NCBI GenBank assembly: GCA_003228685.1
Contig: QIFC01000077.1
Span: 17,133-81,132 of the forward strand
DNA length: 64,000 nucleotides
Direction: 5' to 3'
From: Chloroflexota bacterium
GTDB taxonomy: Bacteria; Chloroflexota; Dehalococcoidia; DSTF01; RBG-16-68-14
Below, piece by piece: positions 41,099-50,392 of the stretch. The notes beneath the pieces were generated by a model. The model was given only the letters and a program-made list of their open reading frames with translations. It had not been told where the DNA came from and made no database searches. Made by a program: the position numbers and the translations under genes. How positions within the stretch are numbered: the stretch's first letter is position 1; the number at the start of each line of letters is the position of its first letter.

Positions 41099-41175
41099 TG
41101 CTTGCAGCGTACAAGAAATGCGGAAGGCGGTCGAGGCAGGGAGCCTCGCGAGGGCATCGCTATACTGAACGTACT

Positions 41176-42423
41176 GTGTCTAGATTCGCACTTCTGGTAC
41201 CTGTGATCGCTGTCGTAGGCGCGCTGGCGTTCGCCTTGGCGCAGCAGTTCTCTGCGACCGCCACCGAAACGGCCACAGTCATGAAGCTGCAGGTCTCCGG
41301 CAAGGCGGCCGACTGCGATTCTTTCGAGCAGCCCGCGAAGTGCAGCATTCAGGGCGGCCAGGAGTTCACGATCGCGGTCGCCGTCGAGAGCCTGCCCGCC
41401 GGCGCGAGCGGCTACATCGGCTTCCAGACGCTCCTCTACTATGGCGAGCTGCGCTACAACCCCAACGCGGTCATCGCCAACGAGATTGTCTGGCCGGACA
41501 GCGCGCTCCCCGTCCGTTCTCCGGGCAACCCCGGTGGTGAGGAGGGCGTCGTTGGGCACGGCGCCCTCAGCTCGCAGACGCCGCCGCTGGTGGTGAGCGA
41601 CTACACGGGCAACGTCATGCAGTTGCGCGCGACGTGCACGGAGACGGCGGCGACGTTCCCGCTGGCGCTGATCGCCTACGACGCCGCCGAGCAGCCGCTT
41701 GGCACCGGCTTTCGGTTGAGCGAGGACGAGGGCGGCCAGACAGTACCCGCGAAGTCCACGGGCCAGGCTGTACTCGACCTGGACGGCAATCCCGAGACGG
41801 ACGCGCAGACCGTCGACGTCGCCAGCACGGTCGAGATCAATTGCGCCGGACCCACGAGCACGCCGATACCGGAGGCGCCGGACCTGGTGGTGCGGAGCAT
41901 GCAGGTCACGCTTGAAACGGGCGGCGCGTGCGATTTCACGTCGACGACGCTCGGCATCCGCATCTCCGTAGAGAACGTTGGCCCCATTGACGCCGGTCCG
42001 TTCGTGGTCGACGTCAACAGCGACCAGCAGACGGTCGATGGGGGCCTCGAATCTGGCAGGAAGGCGTCGCTGTGGTTCAGCGGCTTCCTTAGCGGTGAGA
42101 ACAGCGCGACCGTCGACGTGACGGACCAGGTCAGCGAAATGGACGAGGCGAACAACAGCGTCACGCAGATCCTCCCGATACCTACGCTCCCGCTCCCCTG
42201 CACGCCAACGCCCACCCCGGTCGGCATTTCGGGCGACGTCGATTGCAGCGGCACCGTCACGAGCATCGATGCGGCGCTGATCCTGCAGCTCGTCGCGGCC
42301 CTGACTAGCACCCTGCCCTGCGAGAACCTAGCGGACGTCAACTCCAATGGCTCCGCCGACGCCATCGACGCGACGCTGGTACTACAGTTCGTGGCGGGCC
42401 TGCTCGACTCGCTTGGCAGCTAG
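41176..42423 (+). CDS. secreted protein with dockerin-type repeat
   Basis: 415 aa from GTG; a TATACT box (41161-41166) places the transcript start about 3 bases before the GTG, so the mRNA may be leaderless. N-terminal signal peptide ([21 protein letters not shown]). The middle is an Ig-like or CARDB-type domain ([13 protein letters not shown]..., [15 protein letters not shown]). The C-terminus is a dockerin pair: [19 protein letters not shown] (about residue 356) and [19 protein letters not shown]. Two related dockerin genes lie at 58318 and 59190. Confidence 0.85.
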   Translation: MSRFALLVPVIAVVGALAFALAQQFSATATETATVMKLQVSGKAADCDSFEQPAKCSIQGGQEFTIAVAVESLPAGASGYIGFQTLLYYGELRYNPNAVIANEIVWPDSALPVRSPGNPGGEEGVVGHGALSSQTPPLVVSDYTGNVMQLRATCTETAATFPLALIAYDAAEQPLGTGFRLSEDEGGQTVPAKSTGQAVLDLDGNPETDAQTVDVASTVEINCAGPTSTPIPEAPDLVVRSMQVTLETGGACDFTSTTLGIRISVENVGPIDAGPFVVDVNSDQQTVDGGLESGRKASLWFSGFLSGENSATVDVTDQVSEMDEANNSVTQILPIPTLPLPCTPTPTPVGISGDVDCSGTVTSIDAALILQLVAALTSTLPCENLADVNSNGSADAIDATLVLQFVAGLLDSLGS

Positions 42424-42464
42424 CCAGCGCGCTCCCAACTAGGGGACGCTGGTATACTCATCGC

Positions 42465-43604
42465 ATGGCTGGTTCAGATACGAAGCGCGCCCGTGACTAC
42501 AGACGTATCGTCGCCAAGTTCGGCACGAGTCTGCTCACGGCGGGCACGGACCAGCTCGACATCGAGGCGATGTCGGCGCTCGTCGGGCAGGTCGCCCGGC
42601 TGCGTAAGCGCGGCCACGAGGTCATCGTCGTCACGTCCGGCTCGATCGCCGCCGGCCGCCACCGATTGAACGCTAAGGATGCGGGCAAGGAAGGACCGTC
42701 GCGGCAGGTGCTCGCGTCGGTGGGCCAGAGCCACCTCATGCACACGTACGACGGCCTCTTCGCCGAGCACGGCCTCGTCACGGCGCAGGCGCTGCTGACA
42801 CGCAGGGCGCTGGCCGACCGCGAGGGCTATCTGAACGCGCGCAACACGCTGCTTGCGCTGCTCGACCTTGGCGCGGTGCCCGTCGTGAACGAGAACGACG
42901 TCGTCGCCGTCGAGGAGATTGAGGGCATCCTGATCGGCGACAACGACAACCTATCGGCGCTGGTCACGAACCTCGTCGACGCCGACCTGCTTGTGATGCT
43001 GACGGACACCGGCGGGCTTCATACCGCCGACCCGCGCCGCGATCCCGGCGCGGAGCTGATCGACCGCGTCGAGCGCATCACGCCCGAGATCGAAGCGCTC
43101 GCCGACGATGCCGCGACGCCCCACGGCGTGGGCGGCATGATCACGAAGCTGGAGGCCGCAAAGCTCGCGACCGCTGGAGGCGCGGACGTCGTGATCGCCA
43201 ACGGCCACCACGAGGGTGTGCTGGAGCGGCTGGTGGCCGGCGAGGTGGGAGGCACCGCGTTTCCCGCGACGGCCGACCGCATGGAGAGCCGCAAACGCTG
43301 GATGCTCTCCGGTCTCTCGACGCGCGGAAAGATCGTGATCGACGCAGGCGCGGCGAAGGCCGTCGTCTCGCAAGGGAGGAGCCTGCTGCCGGCCGGCGTG
43401 CGCGAAGTCGCCGGCCCGTTCGATCGTGGGGACAGCGTCTCGATCTGTTCGGACGATGGCCGCGAGCTAGCTATCGGCGTCACGAACTACGGGCACGAAG
43501 ACGCGGCCGCCATCTGTGGCCTGCGCTCCGACAAGATTGAGGAGACGCTCGGCCATGAGTACGGCGCCGAATTAGTGCATCGCAACAACCTGGTGCTGCT
43601 CTGA
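42465..43604 (+). CDS. proB: glutamate 5-kinase
   Basis: 379 aa, first enzyme of proline synthesis. Kinase domain with VAKFGTSLLTAG, VTSGSIAAGRH, VVNENDVVAVEEI (about residue 139), GDNDNLSALV and HGVGGMITKLEAAKLA (about 223), followed by a C-terminal PUA domain. A TATACT box (42453-42458) puts the start of transcription at about the ATG, implying a leaderless mRNA; an inverted repeat CCAGCG...CGCTGG (42424-42452) abuts it. proA is far away at 57.0 kb. Confidence 0.96.
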   Translation: MAGSDTKRARDYRRIVAKFGTSLLTAGTDQLDIEAMSALVGQVARLRKRGHEVIVVTSGSIAAGRHRLNAKDAGKEGPSRQVLASVGQSHLMHTYDGLFAEHGLVTAQALLTRRALADREGYLNARNTLLALLDLGAVPVVNENDVVAVEEIEGILIGDNDNLSALVTNLVDADLLVMLTDTGGLHTADPRRDPGAELIDRVERITPEIEALADDAATPHGVGGMITKLEAAKLATAGGADVVIANGHHEGVLERLVAGEVGGTAFPATADRMESRKRWMLSGLSTRGKIVIDAGAAKAVVSQGRSLLPAGVREVAGPFDRGDSVSICSDDGRELAIGVTNYGHEDAAAICGLRSDKIEETLGHEYGAELVHRNNLVLL

Positions 43605-43888
43605 TGCGCTGGCTGAAGAGGTTCTTCAGCAGCGATGACCCGATCGTGAAACTTCTGAGCGCCCTCAACGAGACGGAGGCCCGGATGCGCCGCGAACTCC
43701 TGGAGCGTGAAGGCCTGCCAGCGATGGTGAGGAACGTGGCGGGTGACACGTCCGCGTACGGGGCGGCCCCACTCTACGGGTTCGCGCTGTTCGTGAAGCA
43801 GAGCGACGCCGAGCGCGCGGCGGAGATCCTCGGCCCGCTGATGGACACCTCGCAGGCCGAAGCCGGACCGTCTGGGGGCGAGGGCTGA
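43604..43888 (+). CDS. DUF2007-like small protein, copy 1
   Basis: 94 aa. ATG overlaps the proB TGA (TGATG). N-terminal FFSSDDPIVKLLSALNE, then GFALFVKQSDAERAAEILGPL, the DUF2007-like signal-transduction domain fold. The C-terminus is low-complexity. Tandem paralogue follows directly. Confidence 0.7.
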   Translation: MRWLKRFFSSDDPIVKLLSALNETEARMRRELLEREGLPAMVRNVAGDTSAYGAAPLYGFALFVKQSDAERAAEILGPLMDTSQAEAGPSGGEG

Positions 43889-44193
43889 TGCGCTGGCTGA
43901 AGGGGCTGCTCGCCAGTGACGACCCGATCGTGAAACTTGTCGCGGCGCTCTCGGAACCGGAGGCCCAGATGCGCAGGGAGTTGCTGGAGAACAACGGCGT
44001 GCCCGCGATGGTGAAGGATGTGGGCATTGGGTTGTCCGCGTATGGGGCTAGTCCGCCCTTCGGGTTCGACCTGTTCGTGAAGAAGAGCGATGCCGAGCGC
44101 GCGGCGGAGATCCTGGGCCCGCTGATGGACGCATCGCCGCCTGACGGCGACTCTTCCGAGGGCAACGGCTCGGGCGACGGCTACGCAAGGTAG
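43888..44193 (+). CDS. DUF2007-like small protein, copy 2
   Basis: 101 aa paralogue of the 43604 gene (LLASDDPIVKLVAALSE, GFDLFVKKSDAERAAEILGPL). The ATG overlaps the preceding stop (TGATG), so the two are coupled. A local tandem duplication; function unknown. Confidence 0.7.
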   Translation: MRWLKGLLASDDPIVKLVAALSEPEAQMRRELLENNGVPAMVKDVGIGLSAYGASPPFGFDLFVKKSDAERAAEILGPLMDASPPDGDSSEGNGSGDGYAR

Positions 44194-44226
44194 CCGCACT
44201 CGGCCTCCAGGAGGATCACTCCACCC

Positions 44227-44463
44227 ATGTCGTGTGAGCAAGCAGAGAAGGAACATGCGGACGCGCTGAGCGCTCGCGTAGCCGCCGCGAATGAGCTGAA
44301 GGCGTACGAGGATGCCTTGTTCGGCAGCCAGTCGCCACCACCTATTCTCCTCAGCGATGCCGATCTGGAGGCTCTGACGCGTTTGGGGGCAGCCGCGCGC
44401 GATGCGGAGCGCGTCGTGAAGGAGAAGCTGGGCGCCTACGAAGAGGCAAAGGGCCGGCATTAG
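44227..44463 (+). CDS. hypothetical alpha-helical protein
   Basis: 78 aa, highly helical and charged (EKEHADALSARVAAANELKAYEDAL; DAERVVKEKLGAYEEAK), likely a coiled coil. SD GGAGG 8 bases upstream. No family recognised. Same strand and 33 bases after the DUF2007-like pair. Confidence 0.5.
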   Translation: MSCEQAEKEHADALSARVAAANELKAYEDALFGSQSPPPILLSDADLEALTRLGAAARDAERVVKEKLGAYEEAKGRH

Positions 44464-44680
44464 CTTGCAGTTGCGGCTCCGGCGGCCGAACGCGGTAGGG
44501 ACCGAGAGCCAGACCGCGCATTGAAGGCATGGTAACATCTCGACCTGAAGGCCAGGTCATGCTGCATGGCTCGCCTGCCAAGTGTGACGCGCTTCATAGT
44601 GGCGGACGCGCTAGGGGGCTAGGCTAAGCGACACAGATGCAGCGGCCGAGGCGACGGCTGCGGCAGGGGAGGAGCCCGAG

Positions 44681-45037
44681 ATGTTAATACGAGACCTCGT
44701 ACAGGCAACTATCGATGAGCGCGAGCTGGAGATCGAACGGCTCCGGCTCGAACGCGAGGCCCGACCTCGTGGTGAAGCAGGCGCTCAGGTCCAGTTCCTC
44801 ACGAACGCCGCGCGCGTGCTCACCATGGTCGCACGAGAGCCCGGCGCCACGATCCGCGAAATCGCGAGCAGGGTAGGCGAGACGGAGCGGGCGGTTTGGG
44901 GGCACCTACGACAGCTTGAGGGCGCCGGCCTCCTCAGTCGCGAGCGGACCGGCAGGCGCAATCGCTACCAAGTCGACCAGTCCGCGGTCGAACGACAGCT
45001 ACTCACCGAAGGATCGGCGCTGCTCGGCTCCGGGTAG
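44681..45037 (+). CDS. winged-helix transcriptional regulator
   Basis: 118 aa. N-terminal helix rich in Arg/Glu (DERELEIERLRLERE) then a winged HTH: LTMVAREPGATIREIASRVGETERAVWGHLRQLEGAGLLSRERTGRRNRYQV (motifs IREIASRVG and LRQLEGAGLLSRER). Resembles MarR/ArsR-type regulators. SD GAGGAG 9 bases before the ATG. A 217-base gap upstream holds no clear promoter. Confidence 0.75.
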   Translation: MLIRDLVQATIDERELEIERLRLEREARPRGEAGAQVQFLTNAARVLTMVAREPGATIREIASRVGETERAVWGHLRQLEGAGLLSRERTGRRNRYQVDQSAVERQLLTEGSALLGSG

Positions 45038-45177
45038 CCGCTGCCAAGTACTCGCGCTGGGCCTGCGGGCGCGCTGTCAGTCGCCCAGAACTCCGTGATC
45101 GCACCGCTGTCAAACGCCGGGCCGTCCGCGAATGCGCGCGACTTCCCCTCCTCGTTCACGCCGGTCACGATGCGCCG

Positions 45178-45636
45178 TCATGCTGCGTCGTTCTGTTCGT
45201 CGAGCAGGTCCTTGATGATATTGAAGTGGTAGAGCAGGTGATCTAGGTGGTCCTGAACATCCTTCGGCGTCGCTTCCGTGCTGTCGATGACGGCATCAAT
45301 GATCAATCTGTGGATGGTGTCCCACTCCCTGATCACTTCCGCAGCATCGTCGGTCGGTTCGGTTCCGACATCGGCGAACTCGTCCCAGTCCTTCGCAAAA
45401 TCCGGCACCAGGCCCAGCTTGCTCCAGTCGACATCTTCCGGAAGAAACTTGCCGAGGTGGAGCTGTTCGGCGAACAGCAGGTGCCGGACGTTCTCGACTA
45501 CTGACCACTCGCCGGAAGGTGGCCGGGTGGCGTACGAGGCGTGGCCTCCGGCTTCAAGAAGCCCGGTCAGGCCTCGGCGCACGCCATCGACACGATCGAG
45601 AAGCGTGACAACGTCCGGACTCTCGGTATCGTTCAT
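45178..45636 (-). CDS. DinB-fold protein following cyclase fusion A
   Basis: 152 aa. DinB helical bundle with VVENVRHLLFAEQ (about residue 48) and a C-terminal DHLDHLLYHFNIIKDLL giving the conserved His positions. Second of three DinB-type proteins in the window. It follows cyclase fusion A by 18 bases in the same transcript. Confidence 0.78.
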   Translation of the reverse strand: MNDTESPDVVTLLDRVDGVRRGLTGLLEAGGHASYATRPPSGEWSVVENVRHLLFAEQLHLGKFLPEDVDWSKLGLVPDFAKDWDEFADVGTEPTDDAAEVIREWDTIHRLIIDAVIDSTEATPKDVQDHLDHLLYHFNIIKDLLDEQNDAA

Positions 45637-45654
45637 GATTCCTGCTCCTGTCTC

Positions 45655-47007
45655 TTAAGATGACCCTTCGGCCCGCACCGCGAACAGTCGCTGCGGCTCG
45701 TCGATCCCCTTGAGGACGTGCTCGCCGCGGTCCTCGAACGCGGCGCCGGCCGACGTTCGGGCGAGGCCGCGCACGATGTCCGAAACCAAGATCTCGCCCG
45801 GAGCGGCAGCGCCTTGCACTCGCGCCGCTAGCTGCACCGCGCCGCCGTGTACATTGTTGCCTTCACGCACGACGTCGCCAGCGTGGATGCCGAGGTGGAG
45901 CGGCAGGCCAGCCTCATTCCCGAGGTCGCGGCAGTGCTGGGCCGCATCGATCGCCTGTCGTGCCAAAGTGAACACTGCCATGATGCCGTCGCCCAGCACC
46001 TTGCCTTCGACCGGCGTGCCTCCGGCTTCGGTAATCGCGCTCCGCAAGGACGCGTCCAACTCGCGCTCTTTCTCGCGGTAGGCGGCGTCACCCAGCTTCG
46101 TCGTGAGTTCCATAGACCCAGCGATGTCAAGAAAGAGGATGATGGCGGTGCCGGAAGGAAGCGACTGGTCGGCGGGCGGCGTGGGCCCGTCGGGCGCTTC
46201 GAGGCCTAAGAATTGCGCGACGGTGCGGACTACGTCGCCGACGCTGCCGAAGAACGGCGCGCCGCCTCCTCCTTCGAGTAGAACCAGACGAGCGTCCTTG
46301 ATTCCGGCTGCGAGGCTCGTGACCCCTTCAAGGCTGGCGTGCGGGTTGAGGCGCCGGTGAATGACTAGCGTTGACACGCTGACCTGAGCAAGGAGATCGG
46401 TCACGTCGATCTGGTCGAACGCGTTCCACATCGCCACCGTGGTCTCCCCCGACGTACTCTCCCGCCGCAACTCGGCGAACCGCCGCGATTGATCTCCCCC
46501 CGACCACCCAAAGGCGGCGTGCGCCCAGGTTTCCGTAAACAGCTTCCAGTCCTTGTCCGCGAGTATTCGCGTCGTACGAACGCTGCCGGCCGGGCCATGA
46601 TCGCCGCCCGCCACGGTGCTCCAGAGGAGCAGGTGCGAGACTCGCTCTGGATTCTTGACCGCATACGTGATTGCGGCCGGTCCTGTGTTTGCCTGCCCCA
46701 GTATCGCGACCTTGTCGAAGCCTGACTCATCGATCACGGCTTCCAGGTCGCTCACGAGGCTCGCTAGCGAGAATTCGCGGACGTCGCGTTGCGACAGGCC
46801 CATCCCTCTGCTGTCGTAGCGGGCAAGCGTGGTCTGTTCTGCCAGCGCCTCATAGAGCGCACGGGTCTCAGGAATCTGCCACTCCATTTGGATATGGCTG
46901 AACACGGGCACGAACGGCATGTAAATAAGCGGCGGGCCTGTACCGTGGACGCAGTAGGCGATGTTAACGCCATCGCTGGTCTTCGCGTACTGGATGCGCG
47001 GTTCCAT
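45655..47007 (-). CDS. pseudo-alpha/beta-hydrolase fused to class III adenylate/guanylate cyclase, A
   Basis: 450 aa. The N-terminal half (about 1-270) is an alpha/beta-hydrolase fold starting IQYAKTSDGVNIAYCVHG, but the nucleophile elbow reads GQANTG (Ala for Ser) and the histidine region GGGGAPFF lacks His. The C-terminal half is a class III cyclase: FLDIAGSMELTTKLGD (metal Asp), EGKVLGDGIMAVF (second Asp and the adenine-specifying Lys) and GGAVQLAARVQGAA, where Gln replaces the usual Asn. Probably a ligand sensor with a cyclase output. Followed by a DinB gene. Confidence 0.85.
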   Translation of the reverse strand: MEPRIQYAKTSDGVNIAYCVHGTGPPLIYMPFVPVFSHIQMEWQIPETRALYEALAEQTTLARYDSRGMGLSQRDVREFSLASLVSDLEAVIDESGFDKVAILGQANTGPAAITYAVKNPERVSHLLLWSTVAGGDHGPAGSVRTTRILADKDWKLFTETWAHAAFGWSGGDQSRRFAELRRESTSGETTVAMWNAFDQIDVTDLLAQVSVSTLVIHRRLNPHASLEGVTSLAAGIKDARLVLLEGGGGAPFFGSVGDVVRTVAQFLGLEAPDGPTPPADQSLPSGTAIILFLDIAGSMELTTKLGDAAYREKERELDASLRSAITEAGGTPVEGKVLGDGIMAVFTLARQAIDAAQHCRDLGNEAGLPLHLGIHAGDVVREGNNVHGGAVQLAARVQGAAAPGEILVSDIVRGLARTSAGAAFEDRGEHVLKGIDEPQRLFAVRAEGSS

Positions 47008-47033
47008 GTCAGCCTTACTTTACAACGGCTCTG

Positions 47034-47912
47034 TCAACTGGATGCGGCACTTGACGCTGCTGGACCCGGCGCTGGATTGCGGTCTTCCAGGATATCTGCC
47101 AGGCGCTTCCGAGGGCCGTCCTTCGCGCGGGCGTCGTTGATGATATAGAACTTTTCGTCCTTGATGGCGGTGAAGACGGCATCCGCGATCTCCGCCGGCG
47201 TGTCTCCTGTGGCGAGCGTCTGACGAAACGTATCGACTGCCGCTTGCATCTCAGGACGCTTTAACGGCGACAACGGCGCCGCCTCCTCGTTCTGAAGTTC
47301 TTCTGGCCGGTTGCGATCGGAGTCGACGATGTTCGTGGCGACGTAGAGCGGGCAGAGCACGGAGGCGCGCAGCTTGGCGCCGGTCATCGCGAACTCGTAG
47401 TGCAGGACTTCTGACAGCGCGACGACGGCATGCTTGGTCGCAGTGTAGATCGGGAGGCCGGCGCTGGAGCTGATGCCCGCCGACGACGAGGTGTTCACGA
47501 TGTGGCCCTCGGTGCCTTGCTCCAGCATGATCGGCACGAACGACCGGATGCCGTGGATCACGCCCCAGAGGTTCACGCCCATCACCCACTCCCAGTCCGC
47601 GAGCGTCCGCTCCCAGGACAGGCCGCCCACGGCGACGCCGGCGTTGTTGCAGACGATGTGCACTGCGCCGAAGGCATCGATCGTGCTCTTGGCAAGCGCA
47701 TCCACCTGATCCGCTTTCGAGACGTCGGTCTCCACGGCGAGGGTCGTCGCGCCCTTGGCCTCGAGGGCGGCCGCAGTCTCGGCCAGCGGCCCGGCTTCGA
47801 TGTCGGCCAGGACGACCTTCATCCCTTCTGCCGCAAAGCGTTCCGCCAGCCCCCGCCCGATGCCGCTGGCCGCTCCGGTTACCACCGCTACTCTGTCCTT
47901 GAACTGCTTCAT
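47034..47912 (-). CDS. short-chain dehydrogenase/reductase
   Basis: 292 aa. Classical SDR: TGAASGIGRGLAE near residue 13 (cofactor loop), CNNAGVAVGG (about 88), Ser in NTSSSAGI (about 143) and YTATKHA (Tyr-x3-Lys, about 156). The Asp after the second strand (ADIEAG) suggests NAD preference. Substrate unknown. It lies between the two cyclase-DinB pairs on the same strand, 26 bases upstream of cyclase A. Confidence 0.88.
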   Translation of the reverse strand: MKQFKDRVAVVTGAASGIGRGLAERFAAEGMKVVLADIEAGPLAETAAALEAKGATTLAVETDVSKADQVDALAKSTIDAFGAVHIVCNNAGVAVGGLSWERTLADWEWVMGVNLWGVIHGIRSFVPIMLEQGTEGHIVNTSSSAGISSSAGLPIYTATKHAVVALSEVLHYEFAMTGAKLRASVLCPLYVATNIVDSDRNRPEELQNEEAAPLSPLKRPEMQAAVDTFRQTLATGDTPAEIADAVFTAIKDEKFYIINDARAKDGPRKRLADILEDRNPAPGPAASSAASS

Positions 47913-47931
47913 CTTGGCGCTCCCGTTGCTG

Positions 47932-48453
47932 TCATGTGTGCTTCTTCCGCTGTTCGTCCTGCAGCCCGCCGATGGTCTCCGCGCTGCGTCCGTAGATGTC
48001 GGGGACGGGCCAGCCGTTGAGGCCGGCGTAGGTATCGATCTGGCTGCGGTGGTGGATGTCGTGTTCGAGCATCATCATCAGCAGGCGCCAGCCGGAGAGT
48101 TCGCCGTCCGTGTCGATCATTTGCACCTTGCGCTCCAACCAGGCGTCGGGCGTGCCGCCGAGCCGGCTTCGCAGCTCTGCGGCGCTCTCCGCGATGGCCG
48201 GCAGCCATTGCTTTCTGCTGCTGACGTCGGGGGGCTCCGGACTGATCCAACCCTTGCCCAAATACGCGCTGGCGAAGTAGAGACGCGAGCCCGCCATGTG
48301 CCCCACGAGCGTGTTGATGCTCCATGCGCGCTCGCCTTCTCCGCTGGCGGGCGCCCAGCCATCGGCTTCCGGCGGCAGCGCGCCGATGTCGCGCAGCGCC
48401 CGCCGGTTGACCGCATCGAAGTATTTGAGGAAGGCGTCAATTGAAACGAACAT
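47932..48453 (-). CDS. DinB-fold protein following cyclase fusion B
   Basis: 173 aa from ATG at 48453 (AGGAG overlaps the stop of the cyclase). Four-helix bundle with NTLVGHMAGSRLY (His near residue 51) and MMLEHDIHHRSQIDTY (about 128), the DinB metal triad. Two bases separate it from cyclase B, so the pair is translationally coupled. Similar to the DinB at 45178 in position relative to its cyclase. Confidence 0.82.
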   Translation of the reverse strand: MFVSIDAFLKYFDAVNRRALRDIGALPPEADGWAPASGEGERAWSINTLVGHMAGSRLYFASAYLGKGWISPEPPDVSSRKQWLPAIAESAAELRSRLGGTPDAWLERKVQMIDTDGELSGWRLLMMMLEHDIHHRSQIDTYAGLNGWPVPDIYGRSAETIGGLQDEQRKKHT

Positions 48454-48455
48454 GG

Positions 48456-49796
48456 CTACTCCTCTTGCCACCTCAGCTCCCAGAGCTTGACGGGGTCCTC
48501 GAAGCCGCGCAGCTCTGTCTCGCCGAGGTCCGCGAACAGGAACTGCTTGCCAGCAGCGAGTTGTCGGACGACGTCCGCGGCCAGGATCTGGCCCGCTTCG
48601 GCGCGGTCGCAGATGCGCGCGGCGAGGTTGATCGACGTGCCGAAGAGATCGTCGTCTTCGACGATCGGCTCGCCGGCGTTGAGGCCGACGTAGACGCCCA
48701 GCGGCGACTTGGGCTGCTCTTCCTTGTGCGCCGCGACTCCGCGTTGGATGGCGATCGCGGCATCTAAGGCAGCAGACGCGGTAGCAAAGCTCGCCATGAT
48801 GCCGTCGCCGGTGTGCTTGATCTCGGTGCCGCCGTTCGCGCCGACAGCGGAACGAACAATCTCATTATGGGCGCGGCGGACTTCCTGCGCGGCGGCGTCG
48901 CCGTGTTGGTCGGCGAGGGTGGTAGAGGAGGCCATGTCGGTGAAGAGGATGGTGTACATGTCGCCTGAGGGTCTTACTAATGCCGCGTCAACGCCAAGGA
49001 AGTCGTTGATAGCGGAGAGAACGGCCTCGGTATCTCCTAGCCATGGTGCGATAGAGGTTCCCTCGAGAAATACCAGGCGTGAGCCTGCGATTTCTGATGC
49101 CAGCTGTTTTGCTACGGCAGAGTTAGGAAGCGGCACATCACGCCTGTGCAGCACAAGGGTGGCCACCTTCAGGCGTGGCAGATACTCGGTCATGTCCGTC
49201 GCCAGTGCGCCGCGCATCAGCCGCTGGGCGGTTTCTTTGGTCGCGCCTGCCTTTACGACGTCCGCGAAGCTGTGCGCCGTATCGCCCTTACTCCACCCAA
49301 GCAGCGAGTGGGAAACGGCCTCCGCGTACAGGTCCCAGTTTGTCTCCATAAGCTTTCCCAGGCCGCGCAGTTCCGGCGCAAGGGAGTCGGTGCCGCGTGC
49401 CCACGTGCACCACAGGATCAAATGTGAAACGCGGTCCGCGTACTTGATCGCCGCACTCATCATGATGGGACCGGAGTGCTGCTGACCGAGAAAAGCGAAT
49501 TGATCGAAGTCCAGACGTTCCATTACGGCGCCCACGTCACGGGTGAACGAGGACCCGTAGAAGTACCGAGGGTCGCGATCGGAGAGCCCCTGATCGCGGC
49601 TGTCGAAGCGTACCACCGTGCGGTTCGCCGCGAGCCGTTCGTACCATGCCCGGTACTCGGGAATCTGCCACTCACGCTCAATGTGACTGAACGCGTTCGC
49701 GGGTCCGACGATCAGAGCTTCATCGCCTTGACCGAGCGTCCAGAACGCGATGTTCACGCCGTCGCTTGTCTTCGCGTATTGGATGCGTGGTTCCAT
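48456..49796 (-). CDS. pseudo-alpha/beta-hydrolase fused to class III adenylate/guanylate cyclase, B
   Basis: 446 aa from MEPRIQYAK (same N-terminus as A). The hydrolase part has GQQHSG at the nucleophile elbow (Gln for Ser) and GTSIAPWLGD in place of the His-bearing GxDHxPW. The cyclase part is canonical: YTILFTDMASSTTL (metal Asp), EIKHTGDGIMASF (Lys and second Asp), GTSINLAARICDRA (Asn and Arg). A 9-bp perfect hairpin (49852-49872) lies upstream. Its stop codon overlaps the SD of the DinB gene. Confidence 0.88.
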   Translation of the reverse strand: MEPRIQYAKTSDGVNIAFWTLGQGDEALIVGPANAFSHIEREWQIPEYRAWYERLAANRTVVRFDSRDQGLSDRDPRYFYGSSFTRDVGAVMERLDFDQFAFLGQQHSGPIMMSAAIKYADRVSHLILWCTWARGTDSLAPELRGLGKLMETNWDLYAEAVSHSLLGWSKGDTAHSFADVVKAGATKETAQRLMRGALATDMTEYLPRLKVATLVLHRRDVPLPNSAVAKQLASEIAGSRLVFLEGTSIAPWLGDTEAVLSAINDFLGVDAALVRPSGDMYTILFTDMASSTTLADQHGDAAAQEVRRAHNEIVRSAVGANGGTEIKHTGDGIMASFATASAALDAAIAIQRGVAAHKEEQPKSPLGVYVGLNAGEPIVEDDDLFGTSINLAARICDRAEAGQILAADVVRQLAAGKQFLFADLGETELRGFEDPVKLWELRWQEE

Positions 49797-49851
49797 CAGC
49801 CCAGCCCTGTCTCCGTAGGCGACCTCTCGGCCTGCCAGCGGCATCCGCGCC

Positions 49852-49872
49852 TGCCCGCGCAGAGCGCGGGCA
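49852..49872. promoter_or_regulatory. perfect inverted repeat upstream of cyclase fusion B
   Basis: TGCCCGCGC-AGA-GCGCGGGCA, 9-bp arms. It lies 56 bases upstream of the cyclase B start in the divergent gap with the Rieske gene; possibly an operator or the attenuator hairpin of the minus-strand leader. Confidence 0.4.
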
Positions 49873-49920
49873 CAGGGCGCGATTCAGCGCCTTATCTTAC
49901 CCGATCTGTCTTGTCCGTCA

Positions 49921-49949
49921 TTGACACGTTTGCTATCGTCTGGTCGAAT
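49921..49949 (+). promoter_or_regulatory. promoter of the Rieske protein gene
   Basis: TTGACA (49921-49926), 17-base spacer, TCGAAT (49944-49949). The -10 is weak but spacing and position (27 bases before the GTG) are right. Confidence 0.6.
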
Positions 49950-49975
49950 AGGAAATAGATTCGAGAGGTGCCAGC

Positions 49976-50392
49976 GTGGCTGTCGATACGAAGAAGACCG
50001 AAGCGCCGAAGGGCGAAGAGTCCCAGACCTACACGTTCGTGACGGTCTGCAAGTCCGATGACTTGCCCGAGGGCGAGGTTCAGCAGCTCAAGGCGCGCAA
50101 CAAGGAGATCGCCGTGGGCCGGCTCGTCGGCGGGCAGCTCTTTGCCGTCGGCGGGCGTTGCTCGCACCTGTTCGCTCGGCTCGGCAAGGGGACGCTGAAC
50201 GGCACCAACCTCAAGTGCCCCTGGCACAACGCCGAGTTCGACGTCACGGACGGCTGCGTCGCCAAGTGGGTACAGGACTCGATGCTGCTCAAGGCCGTCT
50301 ACGACGCCACGCTCCCCGCCTTTATGAAGCGTGGCATTCCCACGTACGAGATCAAGGAAGAGAACGGCGACGTCCTAGTCGCCGTTGACTGA
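49976..50392 (+). CDS. Rieske [2Fe-2S] domain protein
   Basis: 138 aa from a GTG preceded by GAGAGGTG. The cluster motifs are CSHLFARLG (Cys-x-His, about residue 62) and CPWHNAEFD (Cys-x2-His, about 81). A hydrophilic N-terminus (DTKKTEAPKGEES) and lack of a membrane segment indicate a soluble ferredoxin component of an oxygenase or a stand-alone Rieske ferredoxin. No oxygenase subunit is nearby. Confidence 0.88.
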   Translation: MAVDTKKTEAPKGEESQTYTFVTVCKSDDLPEGEVQQLKARNKEIAVGRLVGGQLFAVGGRCSHLFARLGKGTLNGTNLKCPWHNAEFDVTDGCVAKWVQDSMLLKAVYDATLPAFMKRGIPTYEIKEENGDVLVAVD

